Source of the DNA: JAEZVV01 sp036652035
Lineage (GTDB): Bacteria > Pseudomonadota > Gammaproteobacteria > Burkholderiales > Burkholderiaceae_F
DNA length: 59,868 bases
Assembly (NCBI GenBank): GCA_036652035.1
Contig: JAVVWR010000010.1
Location: 1-59,868 of the forward strand
Direction of reading: 5' to 3'
Shown: in pieces, positions 24,796 through 33,871 of the stretch
How the letters are laid out: each line of letters starts with the position of its first letter
Position numbering within the stretch: the first letter of the stretch is position 1
The notes under the pieces: model-generated
Seen by the model: the letters and a program-made list of their open reading frames with translations, nothing else
Told to the model about the DNA's origin: nothing
Database searches by the model: none
Program-made: the position numbers and the translations under genes

Positions 24796-25677
24796 TTAGG
24801 ACACGGCCGCGGCGCCACCAACGATCTCGGAGATCTCTTTGGTGATGCCGGCCTGGCGGGTCTTGTTGTAGACGAGCTGGAGCTCTTCGATGAGAGTCTT
24901 GGCGTTATCCGACGCCGACTTCATCGCGACCATCCGCGCGCTCTGCTCGGAGGCCATGTTCTCGGCCACTGACGAGTAGATCAACGCTTCGACGTAGCGC
25001 GTGAGCAGTTCGTCGATCACGCACTGCGCGTCCGGCTCGTAGAGGTAATCCCACGAGTAGTCGCGCTTTTCCTGCTCGCTCTGCGACAGCTTGTCGGCGG
25101 TCAGCGGCAACAGCTGCTCGATCACCGGCTCCTGCTTCATCGCGTTGATGAACCGCGAGTAAGCGAGGTAGACGCCATCGATCTTGCCCGCCGCGTAGGC
25201 GTCGAGCTGAACCTTGATGGCGCCGATCAGGCGCTCGAGATGCGGCTTATCGCCCAGCTGAACGACATGCGACACCACCGGAACGTTGAGGCGCTGGAGA
25301 AATCCATAGCCCTTGTTGCCGATGGCAGTCGCCTCGATCTTGGTGCCAGCCGCGCTCCACTCCTTCACTCGCGTCAACAGCAGACGCTGGATATTGGTGT
25401 TGAGCGCCCCCGCCAACCCCTTGTCGGTCGTGATCAGGATCACGCCGACGCTACCCGCCGGATCATGCTTGGCGAGGAAGGGATGACAGTATTCCGGGTT
25501 GGCCGTCGCCAGGTGAGCAACGATGTTGCGGATCTTGTCGCCGTACGGACGCGTGGCGCGCATGCGTTCCTGCGCCTTGCGCATCTTGGACGCAGCGACC
25601 ATCTCCATCGCCTTGGTGATCTTGCGCGTGTTTTGCACGCTCTTGATCTTGACGCGTATTTCCTTGGTACTGGGCAT
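24796..25677 (-). CDS. atpG: AtpG, F1 ATP synthase gamma subunit
   Basis: The 293-residue central rotor shaft. The N-terminal helix carries KEIRVKIKSVQNTRKITKAMEMVAASKMRKAQ and the C-terminal helix carries MVAMKSASDNAKTLIEELQL and YNKTRQAGITKEISEIVGGA, the conserved coiled-coil pair that turns within the alpha3beta3 ring. Length matches proteobacterial homologues. Lies between atpA and atpD. Confidence 0.97.
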   Translation of the reverse strand: MPSTKEIRVKIKSVQNTRKITKAMEMVAASKMRKAQERMRATRPYGDKIRNIVAHLATANPEYCHPFLAKHDPAGSVGVILITTDKGLAGALNTNIQRLLLTRVKEWSAAGTKIEATAIGNKGYGFLQRLNVPVVSHVVQLGDKPHLERLIGAIKVQLDAYAAGKIDGVYLAYSRFINAMKQEPVIEQLLPLTADKLSQSEQEKRDYSWDYLYEPDAQCVIDELLTRYVEALIYSSVAENMASEQSARMVAMKSASDNAKTLIEELQLVYNKTRQAGITKEISEIVGGAAAVS

Positions 25678-25705
25678 TAGCTCCCCCTGACAGCCGCGAG
25701 GCCGA

Positions 25706-27247
25706 TCAGTACGCGCCGTTCTTCTTGAAGTCGTCGATGGCGGCGGTCAGCGCAGCCTCGTCGTCCTTCGAGAGGTCCTTGGTCGCTTCGATGCGCTCAA
25801 CCAGGGCGGCGTACTTCGACTTCATGAAGTCGCGCATGGCCTTTTCGATGCGCAGCGCGTCCTTGACTTCGACGCCGTCGTAGGCGCCGATGTTCACGGC
25901 GAACAGAACCAGCGCCTCTTCCCAAACCTGGAGCGGCTGGTACTGCGGCTGCTTCATCAGTTCGGTCACGACGCGGCCGCGGTCGAGCTGCTTGCGGGTG
26001 GCTTCGTCAAGGTCCGAGGCGAACTGCGCAAAGGCAGCCAGCTCACGGAACTGGGCGAGCGCCAGACGAACGCCGCCGCCGAGCTTCTTGATGACCTTGG
26101 TCTGGGCCGCACCACCGACTCGCGACACCGAAATGCCGGGGTTGATAGCAGGACGGATACCGGCGTTGAACAGGTCGGTTTCCAGGAAGATCTGGCCGTC
26201 GGTAATCGAAATCACGTTGGTCGGAACAAACGCGGTCACGTCGCCCGCCTGGGTTTCGATGATCGGCAGGGCGGTCAGCGAACCGGTCTTGCCCGTCACT
26301 TCGCCGTTGGTCTTCTTGGCGACGTAATCGGGATTGACGCGGGCCGCACGCTCGAGCAGACGGCTGTGCAGGTAGAACACGTCGCCCGGGTAGGCTTCGC
26401 GGCCCGGCGGACGGCGCAGCAGCAGCGAGATCTGACGGTAGGCCCAGGCCTGCTTGGTCAAGTCGTCATACACGATCAGGGCGTCTTCGCCGCGGTCGCG
26501 GAAGTACTCACCCATCGTGGCGCCAGCGTACGGGGCGATGTACTGCATCGCGGCCGATTCCGAGGCGGTGGCGGCGACGACGATGGTGAATTCCATCGCG
26601 CCGTTTTCCTCGAGCTTGCGCACCACGTTGGCGATGGTCGAAGCCTTCTGGCCGATCGCGACGTAGACGCAGACGAGGTCCTTGCCCTTCTGGTTGATGA
26701 TGGCGTCGAGCGCGACCGCGGTCTTGCCGGTCTGGCGGTCGCCAATGATCAGCTCACGCTGGCCACGGCCGACCGGCACCATCGCGTCAATCGCCTTGAT
26801 ACCGGTCTGCACCGGCTGCGAGACGGACTGGCGGTCGATCACGCCCGGCGCGACCTTTTCGATAACGTCGGTGCGGGTGGCGTTGATCGGGCCCTTGCCA
26901 TCGATCGGCTGACCCAGAGCGTTGACCACGCGGCCAATCAGCTCGCGGCCGACCGGCACTTCCAGAATGCGACCGGTGGCCTTGACCACGTCGCCTTCGG
27001 AAATGTGCTCGTAGGCGCCCAGAACCACGGCGCCGACAGAGTCGCGCTCGAGGTTCAGCGCCAGGCCGAACGTGTTGCCGGGGAACTCGAGCATTTCGCC
27101 CTGCATCACGTCTGACAGACCGTGAACGCGGCAAATGCCGTCGGTGACGGAAACGACCGTACCTTGGGTACGCAGGTCAGCGGAGACGCCGAGGCCTTCG
27201 ATCCGCTTCTTCAGGAGTTCGCTGATTTCGCTAGGATTGAGTTGCAT
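25706..27247 (-). CDS. atpA: AtpA, F1 ATP synthase alpha subunit
   Basis: The 513-residue non-catalytic nucleotide-binding subunit. The P-loop is GDRQTGKTA; the family signature PAINPGISVSRVGGAAQ is present, as is LLLRRPPGREAYPGDVFYLHSRLLERAA. Length is standard. Lies 16 bases after atpH. Confidence 0.98.
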   Translation of the reverse strand: MQLNPSEISELLKKRIEGLGVSADLRTQGTVVSVTDGICRVHGLSDVMQGEMLEFPGNTFGLALNLERDSVGAVVLGAYEHISEGDVVKATGRILEVPVGRELIGRVVNALGQPIDGKGPINATRTDVIEKVAPGVIDRQSVSQPVQTGIKAIDAMVPVGRGQRELIIGDRQTGKTAVALDAIINQKGKDLVCVYVAIGQKASTIANVVRKLEENGAMEFTIVVAATASESAAMQYIAPYAGATMGEYFRDRGEDALIVYDDLTKQAWAYRQISLLLRRPPGREAYPGDVFYLHSRLLERAARVNPDYVAKKTNGEVTGKTGSLTALPIIETQAGDVTAFVPTNVISITDGQIFLETDLFNAGIRPAINPGISVSRVGGAAQTKVIKKLGGGVRLALAQFRELAAFAQFASDLDEATRKQLDRGRVVTELMKQPQYQPLQVWEEALVLFAVNIGAYDGVEVKDALRIEKAMRDFMKSKYAALVERIEATKDLSKDDEAALTAAIDDFKKNGAY

Positions 27248-27263
27248 CTTTCAACTCCGGTAT

Positions 27264-27812
27264 TTATGCGGTGAGCGCCGCGTGCATTTGCGCGAGGCGG
27301 GCCTTGACGGTGCCGTCGAGCACCTGGTCGCCGACGGTGACACGCACGCCGCCCACCAGAGACGCGTCGAGCACGACCTGGGGCTTGAGCGTGATGCCCG
27401 GGAATTTCTTGCCGAGAGCCACCACGAGAGCGGCCACATCGGCCTCGCTCATCGGGAATGCGCTCTCGATCACGGCGTCGGCAACGCCTTCGGATTCGTT
27501 CTTGAGCAGGCGGAACTGGCGAGCCACTTCCGGCAGCGCCGCAAGTCGGCCGTTCTCGATGACCACGCGCAGCAGATTCGCCGCGGACGCCGGCATCGCC
27601 TGCGGCAAGCCACCAGCGATCAGGTCGAACAATTGGTCCGAGGCCAGCTTGGGGTCGCCCGCCAGGCTGGCCACTTGCGGATCAATGGCGATGCCGGCAA
27701 GGGCATCGACCACTTCCAGAAGCTCGGCCGTGGTGGCTCCGCTCTTGCCCTCGCGCGCCGCCTCAAAGAAGGCTTCGGCGTAGGGGCGCGCGATCGTCGA
27801 GAGTTCAGCCAT
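27264..27812 (-). CDS. atpH: AtpH, F1 ATP synthase delta subunit
   Basis: The 182-residue delta (OSCP) subunit that links the top of F1 to the b stator. Six-helix N-terminal domain (TIARPYAEAFFEAAREG, the family start) and a C-terminal beta/alpha part ending with VVLDASLVGGVRVTVGDQVLDG, the conserved C-terminal signature. Two bases separate its start from the atpF stop. Confidence 0.95.
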   Translation of the reverse strand: MAELSTIARPYAEAFFEAAREGKSGATTAELLEVVDALAGIAIDPQVASLAGDPKLASDQLFDLIAGGLPQAMPASAANLLRVVIENGRLAALPEVARQFRLLKNESEGVADAVIESAFPMSEADVAALVVALGKKFPGITLKPQVVLDASLVGGVRVTVGDQVLDGTVKARLAQMHAALTA

Positions 27813-27814
27813 GG

Positions 27815-28285
27815 TCAGAGCTTCGCCTTCAATTGATCCAGCAACTGCGCGTGGACCTGGGCATTGACCTCGCGAGCCAGGATTTGCTGCGCACCGGCAA
27901 CCGCCAGTTGAGCAACCTGGTCACGCAGCTGTTCCTTGGCGCGCTGCATTTCCTGCGCAGCCTCGGCCTTGGCGGCTTCGACGATACGGTTGGCTTCGGC
28001 CTGGGCTTGCGCCTTAGCGTCGTCAACGATGGTCTGACCCCGCTTCTCGCCGTCAACCACGATGCCTTGAGCGCGCGAGCGGGCGTCAGCCTCGATCGAT
28101 GCGCCTTGCTTCTTGGCGTCGGCCAGGGCGTGCTCGCCGCGGTCAGCCGCAGCCAGTCCGTCGGCAATCTTCTTCTGCCGCTCTTCGATCGCCTTGATCA
28201 GCGGCGGCCAGATGAACTTCATGGTGATCCAGGCACCAATGAAGAACACGGCCATCTGTACGAACAGGGAGGCGTTGATGTTCAT
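27815..28285 (-). CDS. atpF: AtpF, Fo ATP synthase b subunit
   Basis: The 156-residue peripheral stalk. One N-terminal transmembrane helix (FVQMAVFFIGAWITMKFIW) followed by a long charged coiled coil rich in Ala, Glu, Lys and Arg, with the family stretch PPLIKAIEERQKKIADGLAAADRG. Preceded by an 79-base spacer from atpE that contains a hairpin. Confidence 0.96.
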   Translation of the reverse strand: MNINASLFVQMAVFFIGAWITMKFIWPPLIKAIEERQKKIADGLAAADRGEHALADAKKQGASIEADARSRAQGIVVDGEKRGQTIVDDAKAQAQAEANRIVEAAKAEAAQEMQRAKEQLRDQVAQLAVAGAQQILAREVNAQVHAQLLDQLKAKL

Positions 28286-28298
28286 GTTGAACCCCGAT

Positions 28299-28334
28299 AC
28301 GCCGGCGCGGGGCTTATAGCCCGGCCGGCGGCGT
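28299..28334 (-). other. Imperfect hairpin between atpE and atpF
   Basis: Plus-strand arms ACGCCG...GGGGCT and AGCCC...GGCGGCGT pair as a 6-base and a 5-base helix separated by a GC-rich internal loop, closing on a TATA loop. No U-tract follows, so it is not a standard terminator. By position it could protect the 3' end of a processed atpE message. Confidence 0.4.
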
Positions 28335-28364
28335 CAAACGGAAAAGACGTGCTTCGACCGGCGA

Positions 28365-28607
28365 TTAGCCGACGAAGGGGTTCGCGAAGGCGAACATCAT
28401 GGCGATACCGACACCGATCAGAAACGCGGCGTCGATCAGGCCAGCCAACAGAAACATCTTGGTCTGCAGCGCTTCCATCAGCTCAGGCTGGCGCGCTGAG
28501 GCTTCGAGATACTTGCTGCCCATGATGGCGATACCGAGGCAGGCGCCGATGGCACCCAAACCGACGATCAGGCCGCAGGCCAGGGCAACGAAAGCGACGT
28601 TGGTCAT
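28365..28607 (-). CDS. atpE: AtpE, Fo ATP synthase c subunit
   Basis: The 80-residue proteolipid ring subunit: two transmembrane helices joined by the polar loop SARQPE. The essential carboxylate is Asp59 in AGLIDAAF, the proton-coupling form found in betaproteobacteria; the extra polar residues of sodium-dependent rings are not seen. Helix 1 is Gly-rich (LIVGLGAIGACLGIAIMG) as in all c rings. It must be made in excess over the other subunits; the hairpin just downstream may help. Confidence 0.97.
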   Translation of the reverse strand: MTNVAFVALACGLIVGLGAIGACLGIAIMGSKYLEASARQPELMEALQTKMFLLAGLIDAAFLIGVGIAMMFAFANPFVG

Positions 28608-28655
28608 TGCGAACTCCTTGGGAATGTAGGGAAAGAGGTAAATCGAAAAATAAAA

Positions 28656-29495
28656 TCAGTGGCCTTCGTGCGCCTGACCGATATAGACGATCGTCAGCAT
28701 CATCATGATGAAGGCTTGCAGCAGCACGATCAGAAGGTGAAACAGCCACCATGCCAGACCCGCCACCACGTGGCCAACCACGCCAAACAAGCTGGCATCG
28801 AGCCCGAAGGACCACATGCCACCGAGCAGAGCGATCAGGAAGAACAGCAGTTCACCCGCATACATGTTGCCGAACAGTCGCATACCGAGCGAGACTGCCT
28901 TGGCCGCGTATTCGATCAGGTTCAGAGCAAAGTTGAACGGCCACAGCAACGGATGCGAGCCAAACGGTGCGGTAAAAAGCTCGTGACCCCAGCCGCCGAA
29001 ACCCTTGATCTTGATGCCGTAGTAGAGCATCAGGACCAGCACGCCAAGCGAGATGCCGAGAGTGCCGTTCAAGTCGGCCGACGGCAGCGGCCGCAGGTAA
29101 CCCACCCCCATCACGCTCGCCATCGCCGGGAACAAGTCAACCGGGATCAAGTCGATCGCGTTCATCAGGATCACCCAAATGAAAACGGTCAGGGCGAGCG
29201 GCGCGATGAAGCTGCGGTCACCGTGGACGATGGACTTGGATTGCTCCTCGACCATGCTGACGATCATCTCGACGAAGCACTGCCACTTGCCTGGAACACC
29301 CGAGGTCGGCTTGCGCGCGGCTAGGCGCAGAACAAACAGACCCAACGCCATCATCGCGATCGAGAAAACGATCGTGTCAATGTTGAACACCGAGAAATCG
29401 ACGATCGAGGCTTGCTTGTGATCTTCGGCCGTCGACAGGTGCAGCAAGTGGTGTTGAATGTACTCGGTCGCGCTAGGGGCTTGGCTGGAAGCCAT
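28656..29495 (-). CDS. atpB: AtpB, Fo ATP synthase a subunit
   Basis: The 279-residue stator channel subunit. Five to six transmembrane helices; the essential Arg sits in VSLGMRLFGNMYAGELLFFLIALL and the family motif PVDLFPAMASVMG is replaced in register by the usual betaproteobacterial DLIPVDLFP. Proton half-channels are formed with the c ring. It starts 11 bases after atpI ends. Confidence 0.97.
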   Translation of the reverse strand: MASSQAPSATEYIQHHLLHLSTAEDHKQASIVDFSVFNIDTIVFSIAMMALGLFVLRLAARKPTSGVPGKWQCFVEMIVSMVEEQSKSIVHGDRSFIAPLALTVFIWVILMNAIDLIPVDLFPAMASVMGVGYLRPLPSADLNGTLGISLGVLVLMLYYGIKIKGFGGWGHELFTAPFGSHPLLWPFNFALNLIEYAAKAVSLGMRLFGNMYAGELLFFLIALLGGMWSFGLDASLFGVVGHVVAGLAWWLFHLLIVLLQAFIMMMLTIVYIGQAHEGH

Positions 29496-29506
29496 GAGGT
29501 CGATCC

Positions 29507-29848
29507 TTAATCTTTGACGATCAGCGCCAGTACGTAGCTATTGAGCACCGCGATGATCGACACGAGCATCGCGAGCCAGTTCAAATCCTTGTAGGTCGTA
29601 GCGATCAGGGCCATCAGCAGCACTGTCACGACCAACTTGACAAACTCCCCCACCAAAAAGGTCATGGGGTTGGTTCCACCCAGTTGCCGACTCGCCAGCG
29701 CCAATCTCAGCGCAAAGAGTCCATTCGGCAGCAGGCAGGCCGCGCCCCCCAGCAAAGCCGAAATCGCTGCGGGCACACCTGAAATCAACCAGGCGGCAAT
29801 CGCAACGACAAGCGTGGTGAGGAACTGGAAAAAGACGATCCGGGCCAT
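29507..29848 (-). CDS. atpI: AtpI, ATP synthase subunit I
   Basis: A 113-residue membrane protein with four hydrophobic segments, encoded at the head of the atp operon as in most bacteria; it helps c-ring assembly and possibly magnesium supply. MARIVFFQFLTTLVVAIAAW starts the protein; GGAACLLPNGLFALRL is typical of subunit I (GGAACLLPNALFAWR in relatives). The ATG at 29848 is chosen because the longer frame runs back through the promoter. Confidence 0.88.
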   Translation of the reverse strand: MARIVFFQFLTTLVVAIAAWLISGVPAAISALLGGAACLLPNGLFALRLALASRQLGGTNPMTFLVGEFVKLVVTVLLMALIATTYKDLNWLAMLVSIIAVLNSYVLALIVKD

Positions 29849-29901
29849 TTTGATCCGGCCGTCCGCCTGCGGGACAGGTCCGTGTTCGTCAAAGCTTTGA
29901 G

Positions 29902-29931
29902 ATTCTACGGGGCACCCCAAAGGTGCGTCAA
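29902..29931 (-). promoter_or_regulatory. Sigma-70-type promoter of the atp operon
   Basis: On the minus strand TTGACG, an 18-base spacer and TAGAAT, placing a start about 45 bases before the atpI ATG. The spacer contains a short inverted repeat (GCACC/GGTGC). It is the only good promoter match between the 147-residue membrane-protein gene and atpI. Confidence 0.6.
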
Positions 29932-29979
29932 ATGACGCTGCATCGCAGCAATCAGTAGCGCCGCGTCCAGCCTGCCGAT

Positions 29980-30423
29980 TCAGGCCAAATCCCGCATCCA
30001 TTGCTGCGCTTGCTCAGCGCTTACCCGAATCACTTGCCACAAGACCGGATGGCTTTCGCTGCGCAATTCAGCCCGCACTACAAACTGTTCACCGCTTGGC
30101 ATTTGCGTCCAGCGCAGCTCGATCAACCGTGGCGGCAGCAGCCCCAGCAAGCGCACTCGCCGCGCCAGCACACGAGCTGCGGCGCCGTTGAAATCGCCCT
30201 CGCCTCCGGCCTCCGCCTCGAGCTGGGGGAACGCTCTCTCGACGACTCGCGCCAGACGAGACTTGCGATGGCGCATCGCTGCGTCAACCAAAGCCCACGC
30301 GATCGGCGCTGCCACCAGAATCAGCGACAGGTAGCCACTCGCCAGCCAAACCAGACCGGCCACCGTCCACGCCGCCACCGCCACCAAGGCGGTGATCAAA
30401 CCCTCGCGTGCCGGCCGACTCAA
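29980..30423 (-). CDS. Small membrane protein between parB and atpI, function unknown
   Basis: A 147-residue protein with two closely spaced transmembrane helices (about residues 11-45) and a cytoplasmic C-terminal domain of about 90 residues rich in Arg and Glu (RLARVVERAFPQLEAEAGGEGDF, RVRLLGLLPPRLIELRWTQM). Its ATG overlaps the parB stop in ATGA, so it is translationally coupled to parB. I do not recognise the family. Its conserved position beside parB suggests a membrane partner of chromosome segregation or merely an operon passenger; sequence does not decide. Confidence 0.7.
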   Translation of the reverse strand: MSRPAREGLITALVAVAAWTVAGLVWLASGYLSLILVAAPIAWALVDAAMRHRKSRLARVVERAFPQLEAEAGGEGDFNGAAARVLARRVRLLGLLPPRLIELRWTQMPSGEQFVVRAELRSESHPVLWQVIRVSAEQAQQWMRDLA

Positions 30424-31286
30424 ACCCGCAACCGACCAACAATGCCGTCGAGTTGATCCAGACTGGAGAATTCGATCACCAGCTTGCCCTTGCCGCGCGC
30501 GTTGGCCGCGAGCTTGACCACAGCACCCAGGGTATCGGCAAGCTCCTCTTCAAGCCGCACAACGTCGCGGCTGCGCTGCGCCAGGTGCCGCTGACCGCGC
30601 GCCACTTCCTCGCGACCGACCTGCGCCACCAAAGCCTCCGCCTCGCGGACCGACAAACCTTTGGCAACAATCCGATGAGCGAACTGAATCTGCGTGGCCG
30701 CATCGACTGCCAGCAACGCGCGCGCATGCCCCATGTCCAGACGCGAGTCCATCAGCATGTCCTGCACCGGCTGCGCCAGATTCAACAGGCGCAGCAGGTT
30801 CGAAGTGGCCGAACGCGAGCGGCCAATCGCGCCCGCCGCCTGCTCGTGGGTGAAATCGAATTCGCGGATCAGGCGTTGCACTCCTTGCGCCTCTTCCAGC
30901 GCATTAAGGTCCTCACGCTGGATGTTCTCGATCAGCGCCATCGCCAAGGCCACGTCATCGGCCACCTCGCGCACCAGCACCGGCACCTCGGTCAGCCCGG
31001 CCAGCTGCGACGCGCGGAAACGCCGTTCGCCCGCGATAATTTCGTAGAGATCGTTGCCGATCGGGCGCACCAGGATCGGCTGGATCACGCCCTGCGCGCG
31101 GATCGAGTCAGCCAACTCGGCCAGCGCTTCCGGATCCATCTTGGTGCGCGGCTGATACTTGCCCGCCAGCATCTTGGTCACCGGCAGCGTGTGGGGCGAT
31201 CCCGCTGGAACCGCTGGCGCCGGCTCGTCGCCGAGCAACGCCTCGAGGCCACGGCCCAAGCCCTTGGATTTCTTGATCACTGACAT
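30420..31286 (-). CDS. parB: ParB chromosome-partitioning CTPase
   Basis: A 288-residue ParB/Spo0J. The N-terminal tail KKSKGLGRGLEALLG stimulates ParA in homologues. The CTP-binding motif is AGERRFRAS, with ENIQREDLNALEEA after it, and the helix-turn-helix that reads parS follows (THEQAAGAIGRSRSATSNLLRLL). A C-terminal dimerisation domain completes it. It loads at parS and slides as a clamp. The likely targets, two parS-like sites, lie about 14 kb to the right (45313-45359). Confidence 0.97.
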   Translation of the reverse strand: MSVIKKSKGLGRGLEALLGDEPAPAVPAGSPHTLPVTKMLAGKYQPRTKMDPEALAELADSIRAQGVIQPILVRPIGNDLYEIIAGERRFRASQLAGLTEVPVLVREVADDVALAMALIENIQREDLNALEEAQGVQRLIREFDFTHEQAAGAIGRSRSATSNLLRLLNLAQPVQDMLMDSRLDMGHARALLAVDAATQIQFAHRIVAKGLSVREAEALVAQVGREEVARGQRHLAQRSRDVVRLEEELADTLGAVVKLAANARGKGKLVIEFSSLDQLDGIVGRLRV

Positions 31287-31341
31287 GTCCTCCGGGCGCG
31301 CAAGTCAGAACTCGCCGCTCCGTGTCGGTCTTTCATAGGTC

Positions 31342-32112
31342 TCAGAGTTTCTTCACGCGCTCGATCATCTCGGCGCCAAAGGCGATGTAGGCCTGCGCGC
31401 CCTTGGAAGAGCGGTCGTAGACCACCCCCGGCACGCCATAGCTAGGCGCTTCGGCCAGCCGCACGTTGCGCGGAATAAGGGTGTCGAACACCTTGGTCCC
31501 GAAGTGCTGCTTCAACTGGTCGCTCACCTGCTGCTGCAAGGTGATGCGCGGATCGAACATCACCCGCAGCAGACCGATCACGGCCAGCTGCGGGTTGAGG
31601 TTGGCGTGAACGCGCTTGATCGTGTTGACCAGGTCCGACAAACCTTCGAGCGCGAAGTACTCGCACTGCATCGGAATCACCACCCCGTGCGCCGCGCACA
31701 GACCGTTCAAGGTCAGCATCGACAGCGAGGGCGGGCAGTCGATCAGAATGAAGTCATAGTCCTGATCGACCGTGGCGAGCGCTGTCTTGAGTCGGTGCTC
31801 GCGCTGATCGAGATCGACCAGGTCGAGCTCGGCTCCTGCCAGCTCGCGGTTGGCGGGCAGAACGTCGAAGCCGCCTGCGCCGGCGGGCGTGCGCGCCGCC
31901 GCCACCTCGAGCTCGCCGATCAGCACCTGGTAGACCGAGGACTTCAGCGTCCGCTTGTCCACCCCGCTGCCCATGGTGGCGTTGCCCTGCGGATCGAGAT
32001 CGACCAGCAGCACTCGCTGCTGATTGGCCGCAAGGCCCGCGGCGAGGTTGACGGCGGTCGTGGTCTTGCCGACGCCGCCCTTTTGATTGGCGATGCAGAA
32101 GATGCGAGCCAT
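31342..32112 (-). CDS. parA: ParA chromosome-partitioning ATPase
   Basis: A 256-residue Walker-type ParA (Soj). The deviant Walker A KGGVGKTTT is at residues 11-19, preceded by IANQ; Walker A' is LLVDLDPQGNA and Walker B is FILIDCPPSL. No N-terminal DNA-binding extension, so it is the chromosomal type. Forms DNA-bound dimers that pull ParB-parS complexes. parB follows 55 bases later. Confidence 0.97.
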   Translation of the reverse strand: MARIFCIANQKGGVGKTTTAVNLAAGLAANQQRVLLVDLDPQGNATMGSGVDKRTLKSSVYQVLIGELEVAAARTPAGAGGFDVLPANRELAGAELDLVDLDQREHRLKTALATVDQDYDFILIDCPPSLSMLTLNGLCAAHGVVIPMQCEYFALEGLSDLVNTIKRVHANLNPQLAVIGLLRVMFDPRITLQQQVSDQLKQHFGTKVFDTLIPRNVRLAEAPSYGVPGVVYDRSSKGAQAYIAFGAEMIERVKKL

Positions 32113-32286
32113 GTGCTTTCTTGGGATCCGGACGAGAAACGCGCGGCCCAGCCGCGCGTTCAGAGAGTATAGGCGGGCCGCGCTCTCGGACCTTGCCCAA
32201 ACGCGAGCTCAACGCGCGATGAATGCGCGATCGCCCGGTCTGCGGCCCTCGCCGGCGCGGGACTTCCCGCAAAACCACGCGCCAAC

Positions 32287-33747
32287 CTACTTTCCCGGGG
32301 CGCCCTCCACCTGCTCGCGCGCCTTGAGCGCCGCCTGCCGAATCTCGTTCGTAAGCTTGTAGGCGACGTAATACTTGTAGATGTTGCGCACATAGGTGGT
32401 GGTTTCGATTCCCACCTTTTCAGCGGTGACCAGTTCGACGTTGTTGAACCATTGATCAGGGTTGAGTCCGCGTTTGGCGGCCTCCTTGCGCATTGAGGCG
32501 ATTCGTCCCGGGCCCGCGTTGTAGGCCGCGAAAGCAAACAGACTGCGGTTGGCATCGCTGAAATTCGCGTCCTTGAAATAGCGCGACATCAGCTGATCCA
32601 TGTATTTGGTACCCGCATGGATATTGTTTTCCGCCACGACGATGTCACCCACGGCCAGCTCCTTTCCCGTCGCTGGCATCACCTGCATGATTCCGATCGC
32701 TCCCACCTGGCTCTTGGCGTTCTGGTCGAGGGTCGATTCCTGATAACCCTGCGCGGCGAGCATCACTGGATCAAAGTTGTAGCGATCGCCGTATTTCTTG
32801 AACAGCTCGATCGTTGCTTCGAATCGCTTCCAGTCAGAACTCTGGGTCGGATCCTTGATCTGCTTGATGCGCTTGGCGTATTGCTGCTGCCGCGCCACCT
32901 GCAGGTTCTGCTTCTTTACATGGCTGCGGTAGAACAGCTCGATGTCCTTGACCAGCTCGGGGCTGTTCTTGCGCACCGCCCACCCCACCTGTCCGCCGCT
33001 GCGCACAGCCGCCGCGTCGTTGATGCGAATCTTGGTCAACACCGGCGCCCACATCCTGGCTTTCCAGTCGTCCACGACAATTGCGTTCAGAAGGCCGGCG
33101 TTGAGCATCTCCATCATGTCTTCGTCTTCCAGCGCATCCGGTACCAGTACCAGCGTGGCCGGTTTCTTGCCGGCAGCCGCCAAACGCTGATTGAGTGCGA
33201 GCAGGCTGTCGTAATAGCTCGACGCCTTGCGTACATGAACCGTGCGCCCGGCCAACTCGTCAATGCTCGTCAACGCAGGCGCAGCAATGGAATTGAGTAC
33301 CACCTCATTGAACGGCTTCTGATCGGCGGGAGCGACGAAATCGACCTGCTGCTGGCGCGCTGGCGTCACAGTCAGGTTACCGGCCGCGATGTCCGCGTAA
33401 CCATCGGCAACATCCTTGAACAGCTCATCCCGCGTGGTAGGAACGATGTAAACCGTGATCGGGCGCTTACCGAGCTGTTGACCGTATTTGGTATTGAGAT
33501 AGCGCTCGAAATCACGCACCAAGTCAGCGGTAATGCCGCGCTCGCGCCCCTTGTCGTTGAAATACAGCGTGCGGCTGTACGGAACGGCCACGCGAACCAT
33601 GCGCCGCTTGATCATGCCGTCAAGATCGCCCTGCCAGAGCTTGGCCTCGGTGGGCAAGGCCCGAGGCGCAACGGGGGGTGAGGCTTGAGCCATCGCAAAC
33701 GGCGCAAGACCGGCCAGCAGCAAACCGACGACCCAGCTCTTGAACAT
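32287..33747 (-). CDS. MltF-like membrane-bound lytic transglycosylase (SBP_bac_3 + SLT domains)
   Basis: A 486-residue exported protein. After a signal peptide (MFKSWVVGLLLAGLAPFAMA, cut before QASPP) comes an extracellular solute-binding protein family 3 domain (about residues 45-290), then a goose-type/SLT lysozyme domain (about 325-450) with the signature catalytic Glu in YQESTLDQNAKSQVGAIGIMQVMPATG and AFAAYNAGPGRI. This is the MltF architecture, where the SBP-like domain modulates the transglycosylase. No lipobox is seen, so it is soluble or loosely attached. The ATG at 33747 has GGGAG six bases upstream; the long in-frame upstream extension has no signal features. Confidence 0.88.
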   Translation of the reverse strand: MFKSWVVGLLLAGLAPFAMAQASPPVAPRALPTEAKLWQGDLDGMIKRRMVRVAVPYSRTLYFNDKGRERGITADLVRDFERYLNTKYGQQLGKRPITVYIVPTTRDELFKDVADGYADIAAGNLTVTPARQQQVDFVAPADQKPFNEVVLNSIAAPALTSIDELAGRTVHVRKASSYYDSLLALNQRLAAAGKKPATLVLVPDALEDEDMMEMLNAGLLNAIVVDDWKARMWAPVLTKIRINDAAAVRSGGQVGWAVRKNSPELVKDIELFYRSHVKKQNLQVARQQQYAKRIKQIKDPTQSSDWKRFEATIELFKKYGDRYNFDPVMLAAQGYQESTLDQNAKSQVGAIGIMQVMPATGKELAVGDIVVAENNIHAGTKYMDQLMSRYFKDANFSDANRSLFAFAAYNAGPGRIASMRKEAAKRGLNPDQWFNNVELVTAEKVGIETTTYVRNIYKYYVAYKLTNEIRQAALKAREQVEGAPGK

Positions 33748-33871
33748 GGCGCACTCCCACGAGACACGGGAATTCCATGCTATGAGCGCGGATTCCGGTG
33801 CGCAAGCCAAGTCTGCACAGACTGGCGCGCACCCTGATCCGGCTCGACCGGCATCACCAACGCTCAACGCC

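Noticed and set aside
23278..24972. Open frame of 564 codons on the plus strand
   Set aside because: Antisense to atpD; composition bias and lack of motifs mark it as a shadow.
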